The notes under the pieces: model-generated
What the model saw: the letters and a program-made list of their open reading frames with translations, nothing else
Databases searched by the model: none
What the model was told of the DNA's origin: nothing
From: Candidatus Phyllobacterium onerii
Lineage (GTDB): Bacteria > Pseudomonadota > Alphaproteobacteria > Rhizobiales > Rhizobiaceae
Length of the DNA stretch: 64,000 nt
NCBI RefSeq assembly: GCF_028331445.1
Contig: NZ_JAQMHX010000007.1
Coordinates: 1-64,000 of the forward strand
Reading direction: 5' to 3'
Shown: piece after piece, positions 17,408 to 25,729 of the stretch
Layout: each line of letters begins with the position of its first letter
Position numbering within the stretch: the first letter of the stretch is position 1
Position numbers and translations under genes: made by a program

Positions 17408-20400
17408 TGCAACCTTACACGGAACTTGCAGTTTCCAGTAATTTTTCCTTTCTTGAAGGCGCCTCGCAACCGCATGAACTGGTGCAGGCTGCAGCCATAC
17501 TCGGGCTCGATGGTATAGGCATCGCTGACCGCAACACACTCGCGGGTGTGGTGCGGGCCTATAAGGCTCATAATGAGCTTAAGGAAAAAGCGGGAATACG
17601 ACTGAAGCTCTTTATCGGATGCAGGTTGGTCTTTATTGACGACACGCCAGATCTGATCATCTACCCACGCGACCGTACAGCCTATGGTCAGCTCTGCCGT
17701 CTTTTGAGCGAAGGCAAGGATCGGGCGAAAATCAAAGGTGAGTGCCACCTCCTTTTCGAAGATTTTCTTTTTCGAGCAAAAGATTTTCAGATCGCGGTCG
17801 TTCCGCCGTTACGGGCAGATAAAATCTTAACTGCGTTTCTGAGAAAACTTGTCATTGCTGCACCGGGCTCTGTCTGGCTTGCCTTGGCAATGCCGCATCA
17901 GGGTGCAGACCGGCGGTACTGCGAGAAGCTGGCGCGTATTGCAACTGAGGCCAACGTTCCCTTGCTGGCTATCAACAATGTGCTTTATCACACCGCTGCG
18001 CGGCGACCGTTGCAGGATGTGCTGACCTGCATTCGCGAACATGTCACGATCGATACGGCCGGACGCAAGCTGGAAAAGAATGCAGAACGGCATTTGAAAT
18101 CGCCGGATGAAATGCAGCGACTTTTCCGGCATTTGCCCGCAGCGCTTCAGGAAACACAGCGTTTCGTTGAGCCGATCGGCTTTTGCCTCGATCAGCTGAA
18201 GTATGACTATCCCGACGAACCTGTGCCACCGGGTAAGACACCGCAACAATATCTATCCGAGGAAACGTGGAAAGGTGCGGCACAACGCTATCCTGAAGGC
18301 ATTCCGGAAAAGGTATGTGCGATTTTGCGGAAGGAGCTGGCGATAATCGAAGGGCTTGAATATGCACCCTACTTCCTCACGGTTTATGACATCGTCAAAT
18401 ATGCCCGCTCGCAGAATATTCTTTGCCAGGGCCGCGGCTCCGCTGCCAATTCCGCGGTCTGTTATTGTCTTGCTATCACAGCAGTTGATCCAAAACACAC
18501 GGATGTCTTGTTCGAACGGTTCCTCTCGGCGGAGCGGAAGGAACCACCGGATATCGATGTCGATTTCGAGCATGAACGCCGCGAAGAAGTGATGCAATGG
18601 GTCTATGAGCGTTATGGTCGCAATCGAGCGGCCATCGTGGCCACTGTCATCAGCTACCGCCCGCGCAGCGCTATCCGTGATGTGGGCAAGGCTTTGGGAC
18701 TGACCGAAGACGTTACTGCTGCGCTGGCCAATATGGTCTGGGGCAGCTGGGGCACAGCGGTTGAGAAGAACGAGGTTCGGCAAGCCGGACTGGATCCCGA
18801 TAATGTCATGATACGGCGCGCTGTCCGGCTCGCGACCGAATTGATTGGTTTTCCACGCCACCTTTCCCAGCATGTGGGTGGATTTGTACTGACGCAGGAG
18901 CGCTTGGACGAAACCGTCCCTGTCGGCCCTGCGGCTATGAAAGACCGTACCTTCATAGAGTGGGATAAGGATGACATCGACGAACTCAACATCATGAAGG
19001 TGGATGTGCTGTCACTTGGTATGCTGACCTGCATTCGCAAGGCTTTTGATCTCATTCATCTGCATGGGGGCAACCGTTACGAACTGGCAACGATTCCCCA
19101 AGAAGACCCCGCGGTTTACGACATGCTCTGCAATGCCGATTCCCTCGGCGTGTTCCAGGTGGAAAGCCGCGCACAAATGAACATGCTGCCGCGTCTTCGA
19201 CCAAGAAAATTCTATGATCTGGTGATCGAGGTTGCCATCGTTCGTCCCGGTCCAATCCAGGGCGATATGGTTCATCCCTATCTGCGTCGGCGCAATAAAA
19301 TAGAGAAAGTCCACTATCCGTCTCCGTCTCCTAAACATGGTGACAAGGACGAACTGAGAAATGTTCTCGGCAGGACCCTTGGTGTACCTCTATTCCAGGA
19401 ACAAGCCATGCGCATTGCCATCGAGGCAGCAAAATTTACTCCCGACGAAGCCAATAAATTGCGCCGTTCCATGGCCACATTCCGCAATGTCGGCACAATC
19501 AACGAAATGGAAGGGAAAATGGTGGAGGGGATGGTCCGCCGTGGTTATGAGCGGAGCTTTGCCGAAAACTGCTTCAACCAGATCAAGGGCTTTGGTGAGT
19601 ATGGTTTCCCGGAAAGCCACGCGGCGAGTTTTGCAATCCTCGTCTATATTTCCTCCTGGATCAAATGCCATCATCCGGCGACATTCGCGGCGGCACTTTT
19701 GAATTCACAACCGATGGGTTTTTATGCCCCTGCCCAAATCATCCGCGATGCACGCGAGCATGGCGTCGAGGTACGTCCTGTAGATATCAACTTCAGCAAA
19801 TGGGACAACACGCTGGAACGCATCGACAAGAATAATCTTGCCCTGCGTCTAGGTTTTCGACAGGTCGAAGGCTTTTCGGAATCTTGGGCGGACGAAATAT
19901 GCGCAGAACGAAAGCGCCACTATAGTGACATCGAAGAACTGCGTCGCCTGACGCGGCTGGAAAGACGAGCCTTTATTCTCCTCGCTGATGCCGATGCGTT
20001 CCGTTCGCTGGAAATTGATCGCCGCGAAGCACTCTGGGCGGTCCGTCGTTTCCCCAACAATGAAACCCTGCCACTATTCCAGGCTGCTGAAACGAATGAA
20101 TTGGCAAGGGAAGCCGAGACTAGGCTACCGCAGATGAAAATGTCCGAGCACGTCATTGCCGACTATGAATCGACGCGGCTCTCGCTCAAAGGCCATCCTA
20201 TGCAGTTCCTGCGTGAAGTGTTGGCGGCTGAAAATATTGTAACCTGCAAGCAGGCAAACAGTCTGAGCAACAATCGACGAGTCAAACTTGCCGGCGTTAT
20301 TACAGTCCGGCAAAGGCCCGGCAATGGCAAAGTTGTCTTTATGACAATTGAGGATGAAACTGGCATCGCCAATATCGTTGTTTGGGCAAAACTACTGGAA

Positions 20401-20652
20401 AAATATCGCAAGGAAGTCATGGGATCACGCCTGATCCTGATCGAAGGCATGGTTCAAAGCGCCGACAATGTCGTGCACATTGTTGCCCGAAAACTGTTTG
20501 ATCGTACCGGAGATCTCAACCGTCTCTCCGAGCAACGGACCATCATACCTTTATCTCATAGCGACGAAGTGATACATCCGGTCCCGGATCGACCACGGGC
20601 CAGTCATCCACGCAAGGTGCGTATTTTGCCAAAATCGAGAGATTTTCACTGA
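17407..20652 (+). CDS. dnaE2: DnaE2 (ImuC), error-prone DNA polymerase III alpha homologue
   Basis: The protein has 1081 residues, normal for DnaE2. An N-terminal PHP domain (residues about 1-250) precedes the C-family polymerase core. The catalytic aspartates are in PPDIDVDFE near residue 381, and PGPIQGDMVHPY and FGEYGFPESHAASFA are strong family segments. A C-terminal OB fold follows (VKLAGVITVRQRPG). It carries out translesion synthesis and drives DNA-damage-induced mutation with ImuA/ImuB. It is translationally coupled to imuB and under the LexA box at 15131. Confidence 0.95.
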   Translation: MQPYTELAVSSNFSFLEGASQPHELVQAAAILGLDGIGIADRNTLAGVVRAYKAHNELKEKAGIRLKLFIGCRLVFIDDTPDLIIYPRDRTAYGQLCRLLSEGKDRAKIKGECHLLFEDFLFRAKDFQIAVVPPLRADKILTAFLRKLVIAAPGSVWLALAMPHQGADRRYCEKLARIATEANVPLLAINNVLYHTAARRPLQDVLTCIREHVTIDTAGRKLEKNAERHLKSPDEMQRLFRHLPAALQETQRFVEPIGFCLDQLKYDYPDEPVPPGKTPQQYLSEETWKGAAQRYPEGIPEKVCAILRKELAIIEGLEYAPYFLTVYDIVKYARSQNILCQGRGSAANSAVCYCLAITAVDPKHTDVLFERFLSAERKEPPDIDVDFEHERREEVMQWVYERYGRNRAAIVATVISYRPRSAIRDVGKALGLTEDVTAALANMVWGSWGTAVEKNEVRQAGLDPDNVMIRRAVRLATELIGFPRHLSQHVGGFVLTQERLDETVPVGPAAMKDRTFIEWDKDDIDELNIMKVDVLSLGMLTCIRKAFDLIHLHGGNRYELATIPQEDPAVYDMLCNADSLGVFQVESRAQMNMLPRLRPRKFYDLVIEVAIVRPGPIQGDMVHPYLRRRNKIEKVHYPSPSPKHGDKDELRNVLGRTLGVPLFQEQAMRIAIEAAKFTPDEANKLRRSMATFRNVGTINEMEGKMVEGMVRRGYERSFAENCFNQIKGFGEYGFPESHAASFAILVYISSWIKCHHPATFAAALLNSQPMGFYAPAQIIRDAREHGVEVRPVDINFSKWDNTLERIDKNNLALRLGFRQVEGFSESWADEICAERKRHYSDIEELRRLTRLERRAFILLADADAFRSLEIDRREALWAVRRFPNNETLPLFQAAETNELAREAETRLPQMKMSEHVIADYESTRLSLKGHPMQFLREVLAAENIVTCKQANSLSNNRRVKLAGVITVRQRPGNGKVVFMTIEDETGIANIVVWAKLLEKYRKEVMGSRLILIEGMVQSADNVVHIVARKLFDRTGDLNRLSEQRTIIPLSHSDEVIHPVPDRPRASHPRKVRILPKSRDFH

Positions 20653-20656
20653 CCGT

Positions 20657-20899
20657 TCAAGCCTGCTTGCTCTCCTTGGCCAATGCTGCCCGGTCTATAG
20701 CAGTGATCATGCAAATTTCCAGATCACCCAGACCATCCTTGATCTCCGATTCGGAAATACCGGCAGCCTCCGCATCTGCAGCACATTTTGCAGCAAGTTG
20801 TTTTGGCCGACGATCATGATGTGCCATATCCGCCGGTTTGTTGGCATCGACATTCATGTCGATCCAATTATTAACGAAGTCGATCGCTCTTTGGCTCAT
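20657..20899 (-). CDS. DUF768 family protein
   Basis: The protein has 80 residues. MSQRAIDFVNNWI at the start, followed by a basic and acidic helical body, is the DUF768 pattern common in Mesorhizobium and relatives; function is unknown. AAGGAGG just before ATG 20899 is strong, so I reject the longer upstream start. It converges on dnaE2 with only 4 bp between stop codons. Confidence 0.75.
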   Translation of the reverse strand: MSQRAIDFVNNWIDMNVDANKPADMAHHDRRPKQLAAKCAADAEAAGISESEIKDGLGDLEICMITAIDRAALAKESKQA

Positions 20900-20974
20900 A
20901 CATTTTCCTCCTTGGCATTGCCAATCTCCGGACAAAACTGCCGGAAGCGCAGAAGGTTGCGAAAAAACACGCGG

Positions 20975-21781
20975 TCAAACAGCCTCGCTTGCCCAAACCT
21001 TGAATTTTGTCAGCACATTAGGCCCGAATATATTCGTCAGGGGTACGTCCGCAGCGTCGCGCCCATGCGCCACCTTAATTCGGCCTATTCGGGGCTGATT
21101 GTTACGGGGATCAAAAGCGTGCCACTTCCCCCCAAGGTAAACCTCCATCCACGCACAAAAGTCCATTTCCGCATGTGGCAATGGTATGCCGATATCAGTG
21201 ATATAACCAGTGCAATAGCGCGTCGGAATGTTCAGACAGCGGGAAAAAGTTACTGCAAGATGCGTGAAGTCACGGCACACTCCACGGCCTTCGAAATATC
21301 CCGAAGACGCTGTGCGAGTAGGGTTTGAATGCTCATATCCAAACACAATGTGGTTGTGGACGAAATCACACACCGCCTGAACGCGCTGCCAGCCTTCCGG
21401 TACGTGGCCGAACAGGCGCCATGCCTCCTCGCTCAACAAATCGGTCTCGCAATAGCGGCTGCCCATAAGATAGACCAGCGTTTCATCCGGAAGATCCTGC
21501 ACCCGGTGCTGAACAGCATCGAGAACCACCGAATCCGGCATGCCGCTGTCGTTGACGATGGCATTTGTGGAGCAAAAAAATGCGCCCGGTGCCGCGAGAA
21601 TGCGATTGCACCAGTTGCCGAACTGGTCGTGATAGCCATCGACACTGGCGCCGAATGTAGTCTGGAAAGTCTCGATGCCTTCCAGATCGGCAAAACGCGA
21701 ATGATGCACGTTCAAAATGGCAATCAGAGGCGTTTCCTGCGTAAACTCGAACGTCAGTTCACACCCCACATTAATCCTCAT
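20975..21781 (-). CDS. Transglutaminase-like protein
   Basis: The protein has 268 residues. The N-terminal beta-rich domain and a transglutaminase core are clear: Cys169 in GRGVCRDF, then DFCAWMEVYLGGKW and the FDPRN Asp (224). In classical members the motif before WxEVY is HAW and supplies the catalytic His. Here it is CAW (Cys209), so the triad seems altered. Bacterial members are often cysteine peptidases or assembly factors; the substrate is unknown. The first Met (21781) matches the family start. No partner gene is adjacent. Confidence 0.8.
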   Translation of the reverse strand: MRINVGCELTFEFTQETPLIAILNVHHSRFADLEGIETFQTTFGASVDGYHDQFGNWCNRILAAPGAFFCSTNAIVNDSGMPDSVVLDAVQHRVQDLPDETLVYLMGSRYCETDLLSEEAWRLFGHVPEGWQRVQAVCDFVHNHIVFGYEHSNPTRTASSGYFEGRGVCRDFTHLAVTFSRCLNIPTRYCTGYITDIGIPLPHAEMDFCAWMEVYLGGKWHAFDPRNNQPRIGRIKVAHGRDAADVPLTNIFGPNVLTKFKVWASEAV

Positions 21782-21843
21782 TAGTTGTTCCTTTAAAACA
21801 AAAAATCTGATTTCGATAAAAAAGACAGCACGACAGACTCTCG

Positions 21844-21876
21844 CACAAAAAGCAACCGGCCCGACAAGGGACCGGC
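21844..21876 (-). terminator. Terminator after the CsbD gene
   Basis: On the minus strand, CCGG(T)CCC pairs with GGGCCGG (plus coordinates 21856-21862 and 21868-21875) and is followed by a run of five T (plus 21847-21851). It lies 25 bp past the csbD stop. Confidence 0.65.
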
Positions 21877-21900
21877 TGAATTCGGCGGCGTTAAAGGCGA

Positions 21901-22092
21901 TCAGGCTTTATCGACAACCTTTTTCACAGCATCCTTGGCTCTACCCTTGGCTTGCTGTGCTTCGCCCTTCATTTCCTGCATTTTGCCCTTCGCCTGCATT
22001 TCTTTCGATCCGGTCGCCTTGCCGGCGGCCTGCCTCAAATTACCAGCCGCCTTGTTGGCTGCGCCGGAAAGTTTGTCGCTGGTACTACCCAT
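21901..22092 (-). CDS. CsbD family stress protein
   Basis: The protein has 63 residues. It is highly charged with the CsbD repeats of the form DKLSGAANKAAGNLRQAAGK and MQAKGKMQEMKGEAQQAKG. CsbD proteins are abundant stress-induced soluble proteins of unknown mechanism. GGAGTTCC precedes the start. A perfect EcfG promoter 36 bp upstream and a terminator downstream mark it as a monocistronic general-stress gene. Confidence 0.88.
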   Translation of the reverse strand: MGSTSDKLSGAANKAAGNLRQAAGKATGSKEMQAKGKMQEMKGEAQQAKGRAKDAVKKVVDKA

Positions 22093-22127
22093 CGGGAACT
22101 CCTTAAAGCATTCATCTACACCAAATA

Positions 22128-22152
22128 AACGGTGGGGCTTTGCGTTTGTTCC
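22128..22152 (-). promoter_or_regulatory. EcfG-type promoter of the CsbD gene
   Basis: On the minus strand GGAAC (plus 22148-22152) and CGTT (plus 22128-22131) are 16 bp apart, exactly the EcfG consensus. The -10 element ends 36 bp before the csbD start. Confidence 0.8.
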
Positions 22153-22213
22153 GTTGGTTCACAAGTTCACAAGCATTTGAAAATTCAGCGTGTTTTTACA
22201 AAAGCAGCAAACG

Positions 22214-22245
22214 ACCCGGCGCCCACGGGGGAACAGGCACCGGGT
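22214..22245 (-). terminator. Possible terminator of the AI-2E transporter gene
   Basis: An inverted repeat (22214-22223 with 22236-22245, one mismatch) lies about 100 bp past the transporter stop on the minus strand. The T-run after it is weak, so it is tentative. Confidence 0.35.
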
Positions 22246-22346
22246 CTCCAGTTACCGATCGAAGCTCGATCAGCTGGGTGGAAACGTAGCCAGCTGGCTC
22301 TTGGTTCCGCGAAAATTAAGATCGGTGAAAAATCTCGGGGAGCGGC

Positions 22347-24314
22347 TCACTCGCAAAGCTCTTGAACCACCGCTTCTAGCGACGATACAAAAAAACAGTT
22401 GCGTGTTGATCCAACGATCTTCTCGCCATCAACTTCGCTTCCATCTTCCGCCCAGAACCCGATGATAATCTTTACGCGTGCGTTCCGCCGTCTTATGCGG
22501 CGGACAAGATAACGTGCATGAGCGACCGAGGAGGTGTTGAGATAGCAAATGCAGATGGCACTCACGCCAGTAAGATCAAGCTTGCCGATATTGACCGCTT
22601 CTAGCTCGTCATGAGAAATATCGCGAACGTCAAAATCCTTGCGCTCTAGGATATCACCAAAAACAACGGCTGCGGCATCGTCGAGATCACCGCGTCCGCC
22701 TGCGGACGCGATTGTTCTCGGCTTCTCTGGTTTTACCTTCTCTTTACCGGCAACAGCTTTCTTGGAGCCCCCTTCAGGTTCGGCTCCCTCTTCTTCTTCG
22801 TCTTCAATGTCGTGATATTCCGACAGGTTCTCGATGAGAAGGATCATGCTTTGCGCCACACGATTGCGCCTAGGCTCGTCAAGCACGCCCCGGCCTCTGT
22901 CGTGTTCGGCGAGCAGCAATGCGGGAATAGCCACCGAAGCGTAATAATCCATGATGGTTGCCGATTGCAGATACTCCTCGGCCTTTTCTGTTGCTTCGTC
23001 CGGATCGCCGGATAACAGCCGTTGATATAGCTGCTGCGGCGGAAGGAGCACCGGCTCATTGCCAAGAAGAACATCTAAAAATTCGAACTTTGGCACGTGT
23101 CTTCCGAGAACGACCAAGCACACGGTGAGCGGTGTTGAAAGGATCAATCCAATCGGCCCCCAAATCCAGGTCCAGACAATGGCAGCCATTAGAATCGCAA
23201 CGGGGGACAACCCGGTCTTGGAACCGTAGAGAAGCGGCTCCATAATATTGCTACTGATGAGTTCGAGCACGATGAACAGAGCAGCCGTCCAGACGAGCAC
23301 CATCCAACCCGGATCGACTGCCAGCGACAGAATGAGCGGAAACGCAGCTGCAATAATTGGTCCGATATAGGGCACAAAACGGAGAACGATCGCCAGCATT
23401 CCCCACAGCATCGGATTGGGAATACCAATGAACCATAGCCCGATCCCGATAGGCACGCCGAAGCTGATATTGATGATCAACTGCATCAGCAAATATTGGC
23501 CGACGCGCTTGCCGGCATCATGCAGGGCAGTCGTCGTTCGGTGAATATCGCTGGCTCCCACCAGCTTTATGAAACGGTCGCGCAAATCTTCACGCCGCAT
23601 CAGCATGAAAATTACCACCACGATGACAATGCCGATTGTCGCCAGGGGCTGGATCAACGGTCCGGCAAAGGTCTGCAGCAAACTTAAGGGGTCTAGCGGT
23701 GGATTGCGGATTTCCACGGGTACGGGTTTGTTGGGATCTGTTCCGCGCAAGGGTGGTAGAGGGGCAGGCGGTGCAACATTTTGGGGAGGTTGTCGCGCCG
23801 GCTCTGGTTTGGTCGCTGGTCGGTTGTCGCTTTCAAAGCGTTCCACTTCGTCCGACCGACCAATTTCCTCGCTAAAGCGTTTGAACATGCGCGCGCCACG
23901 ATCAAAAATGCTGTTCCCCGACTGCGCATCCTTGATCGCGCGGATCTTCGTTTCGATATTGTACTGATAGCTTGGCAGATTCTGCGCCAACACAGTAAGC
24001 TGGCTCGCGACAATGCTGACGAAAATGAAGATCACAAGAAAGGCCGTTGTCACAACACTTAGTACGGCAATGCCTTTCGGGACACCCGAGCGGTGCAAGC
24101 GGGTGACCAACGGCGACAGCGCGAAGGTCAAAAGCAGAGCCAGCGCCAATGGCACGAAAACTTCGCGGGCGAAATAAAGCGCCGCTACTACGGCTATCGC
24201 GACAATTATTGGTGGGAACTGGTTCGCCGCATTGGCCGAAACAGGCGTATAGATCGATCGTTGGGTTACCCGTTCGACGGCACGCGACGCCCTTCCGGCT
24301 TCCTCAGAAGGCAT
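22347..24314 (-). CDS. AI-2E family transporter with long cytoplasmic C-terminal region
   Basis: The protein has 655 residues; simple AI-2E (PerM/YdiK-type) proteins have about 350. Membrane helices are seen near 33-70, 75-105, 215-240 and 285-400. The family core includes LRFVPYIGPIIAAAFP and SSNIMEPLLYG. A proline-rich loop (about 160-210) interrupts the first half. From about 410 on the protein is soluble. It has an acidic stretch (EDEEEEGAEPE), a Lys-rich linker and a final alpha/beta domain (ICICYLNTSSVAHARYLVRRI, then VKIIIGFWAED) that could bind a ligand or partner. The transported substrate is not known for this type. It lies among stress genes, but no EcfG promoter was found for it. 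Confidence 0.8.
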   Translation of the reverse strand: MPSEEAGRASRAVERVTQRSIYTPVSANAANQFPPIIVAIAVVAALYFAREVFVPLALALLLTFALSPLVTRLHRSGVPKGIAVLSVVTTAFLVIFIFVSIVASQLTVLAQNLPSYQYNIETKIRAIKDAQSGNSIFDRGARMFKRFSEEIGRSDEVERFESDNRPATKPEPARQPPQNVAPPAPLPPLRGTDPNKPVPVEIRNPPLDPLSLLQTFAGPLIQPLATIGIVIVVVIFMLMRREDLRDRFIKLVGASDIHRTTTALHDAGKRVGQYLLMQLIINISFGVPIGIGLWFIGIPNPMLWGMLAIVLRFVPYIGPIIAAAFPLILSLAVDPGWMVLVWTAALFIVLELISSNIMEPLLYGSKTGLSPVAILMAAIVWTWIWGPIGLILSTPLTVCLVVLGRHVPKFEFLDVLLGNEPVLLPPQQLYQRLLSGDPDEATEKAEEYLQSATIMDYYASVAIPALLLAEHDRGRGVLDEPRRNRVAQSMILLIENLSEYHDIEDEEEEGAEPEGGSKKAVAGKEKVKPEKPRTIASAGGRGDLDDAAAVVFGDILERKDFDVRDISHDELEAVNIGKLDLTGVSAICICYLNTSSVAHARYLVRRIRRRNARVKIIIGFWAEDGSEVDGEKIVGSTRNCFFVSSLEAVVQELCE

Positions 24315-24434
24315 GAAAACCTACCGGCATGACAACCATAAAAACCCATCTCCATTGAAACCCCGCGACAGGAACGAAGTCGGCTCAATTTGGTTGCATT
24401 TCACTTCTGGCACTTGGCTCGAGCCTGTTGCGTG

Positions 24435-24459
24435 GGAACCAAATCCTGGTTCGGGTGTT
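24435..24459 (+). promoter_or_regulatory. EcfG-type promoter of the DUF3309 gene
   Basis: GGAAC (24435-24439) and TGTT (24456-24459) are 16 bp apart. The first base of the -10 element departs from CGTT. It lies 37 bp before the start at 24497. Confidence 0.6.
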
Positions 24460-24496
24460 TCCGAGCTGTAAAGTTTCCCAGGAGAGGGAGGAACGA

Positions 24497-24655
24497 ATGC
24501 CACTAACGACAATTCTCATCATCATTCTCATCTTGGCGCTTATCGGGGTGTTTCCAACTTGGCCTCACGCCAGGAATTGGGGCTATGGCCCCTCTGGACT
24601 CGTGGGAATAATCTTGGTCGTTCTGTTGATTTTGCTTCTGATGGGCAGAATTTAA
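24497..24655 (+). CDS. DUF3309-like small membrane protein
   Basis: The protein has 52 residues. Two hydrophobic stretches (residues 4-20 and 35-50) flank a WPHARNWGYGPSG loop, the pattern of DUF3309. Members are tiny inner-membrane proteins common in proteobacteria and often stress-induced; mechanism is unknown. GAGGGAGGAAC just before ATG 24497 decides the start against a longer frame from 24428. It is probably transcribed from the EcfG-type promoter 37 bp upstream. Confidence 0.8.
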   Translation: MPLTTILIIILILALIGVFPTWPHARNWGYGPSGLVGIILVVLLILLLMGRI

Positions 24656-24714
24656 CGCGCTTCTTAGACCTTTATTACGAACGATCATCTGACATAGCTG
24701 AAAGGAATTTTGAA

Positions 24715-24798
24715 ATGTTACGAGGTGTTTTGCTTTGGCTCATCGGTCTGCCGCTTCCGATCATTCTCATTTTGTGGTTGATGGGCTATCTTTCATAA
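24715..24798 (+). CDS. 27-residue hydrophobic peptide
   Basis: A tiny open frame reads MLRGVLLWLIGLPLPIILIL followed by WLMGYLS, a single membrane helix. AAAGGAA at 24700-24706 is well placed. It stands in a run of small membrane and stress genes, 59 bp after the DUF3309 gene. No function can be named. I judge it real because of the ribosome site and because peptides like it recur in rhizobial genomes as far as I recall. Confidence 0.55.
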   Translation: MLRGVLLWLIGLPLPIILILWLMGYLS

Positions 24799-24848
24799 GC
24801 TTTGGGAACGGAAGGCCGCTAGTAGACTTGCAGCGGCCCCCAATGCGT

Positions 24849-24874
24849 GGAACAAATACTGCAGACCAAACGTT
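24849..24874 (+). promoter_or_regulatory. EcfG-type promoter of the DUF883 gene
   Basis: GGAAC (24849-24853) and CGTT (24871-24874) are 17 bp apart. The element ends 38 bp before the start codon at 24913. Confidence 0.75.
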
Positions 24875-24912
24875 CTGGACCGATATCCACCTGTTTTCTC
24901 AAGGAGTTTTCT

Positions 24913-25251
24913 ATGGCTACGGTTTCTTCAAAAATTCGCAAAGCGGTTGACGACGCGACCGATAGCAATCCTGATTTGCAAGCCCAGGTCGCAGCACTAA
25001 AGGACGACATCGCGAATATTGCAGCAACCCTTGCCAAGATAGGAAAGAGTTCTGCCAAGGACGCCACACGCAACGCAGCAAGTTCCTATGAAACCGCAAA
25101 AGTCCGCGGTGAGGAAACGTTGGACGATCTTCGCCTGCAGGCTCGTGAGCTTGAAGACCAGCTCACTGAAACTGTTCGCGAACACCCCTTGACCACGATT
25201 GCCGTCGCCGCCGGTGTCGGTTTTCTTCTTGCCCTGATTGCCCGCCGCTGA
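24913..25251 (+). CDS. DUF883 (ElaB/YqjD-like) protein
   Basis: The protein has 112 residues. A charged helical body is followed by a glycine-containing hydrophobic tail (TTIAVAAGVGFLLALIARR), the hallmark of ElaB/YqjD proteins. In E. coli these are C-tail-anchored membrane proteins that bind ribosomes in stationary phase; whether this one does is unknown. AAGGAG precedes the ATG at 24913. An EcfG promoter lies upstream, and the next gene starts 1 bp after its stop, so the two form a stress operon. Confidence 0.85.
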   Translation: MATVSSKIRKAVDDATDSNPDLQAQVAALKDDIANIAATLAKIGKSSAKDATRNAASSYETAKVRGEETLDDLRLQARELEDQLTETVREHPLTTIAVAAGVGFLLALIARR

Positions 25252-25252
25252 C

Positions 25253-25729
25253 ATGCTCAAACTGTTAGCTCCACTTTTAACCAGCGTCGCCGCGGGTGAA
25301 GTTGGCCTCGTGATAAACAGATTGAAGCGCAGCGCGGTCTTCGCTGGCATCATCGCTGTGCTAGCAATTATCGGCGTGATTTTCCTGGTTGTGGCTGCCT
25401 ATATCGCCCTTGCCGAGCGCTACGGCGAAATGCATGCGTCGTTGATCCTTGCCGGTAGCGCGTTCGGCTTGGCTATCATCACTTACATAGTCATGAATAT
25501 CGTCGAACGCGCCGCGCGAAATCGCCAGCGCGAACGTACAAAGGTTGATACATCCGCTCTTCTTACAGTTGCAGCTCTTGCTGCAGCACCGGTTGTCCTG
25601 CGATCACGTGCACTCATGATGCTTGCAGTTCCTCTCGTGGCTTTTGGAGGCCTTTCGCTCCTGACAAAACCAAAGAGGAAGAAACGGCGGCGTCCTGAAG
25701 ACACCTCATCTATGGGCCAGGATATTTGA
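25253..25729 (+). CDS. Small membrane protein, phage holin/YqjE-like
   Basis: The protein has 158 residues. Two hydrophobic helices at about 30-55 and 65-90 are followed by a basic stretch, a third hydrophobic region near 105-140 and a Lys/Arg-rich tail (KPKRKKRRR). In E. coli the YqjD gene is followed by yqjE, a similar small membrane protein, so this is probably its counterpart, though sequence similarity is weak by eye. It starts 1 bp after the DUF883 stop (TGACATG), implying coupled translation under the same EcfG promoter. Confidence 0.65.
   Translation: MLKLLAPLLTSVAAGEVGLVINRLKRSAVFAGIIAVLAIIGVIFLVVAAYIALAERYGEMHASLILAGSAFGLAIITYIVMNIVERAARNRQRERTKVDTSALLTVAALAAAPVVLRSRALMMLAVPLVAFGGLSLLTKPKRKKRRRPEDTSSMGQDI

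Noticed and set aside
24371-24395. GGAAC-N16-GGTT about 100 bp before the DUF3309 gene
   Set aside because: The -10 element is off consensus and the closer element at 24435 is better placed.
24805-24829. GGAAC before the DUF883 gene with TT at 18 bp
   Set aside because: No CGTT at 16 or 17 bp; the better element at 24849 explains the gene.
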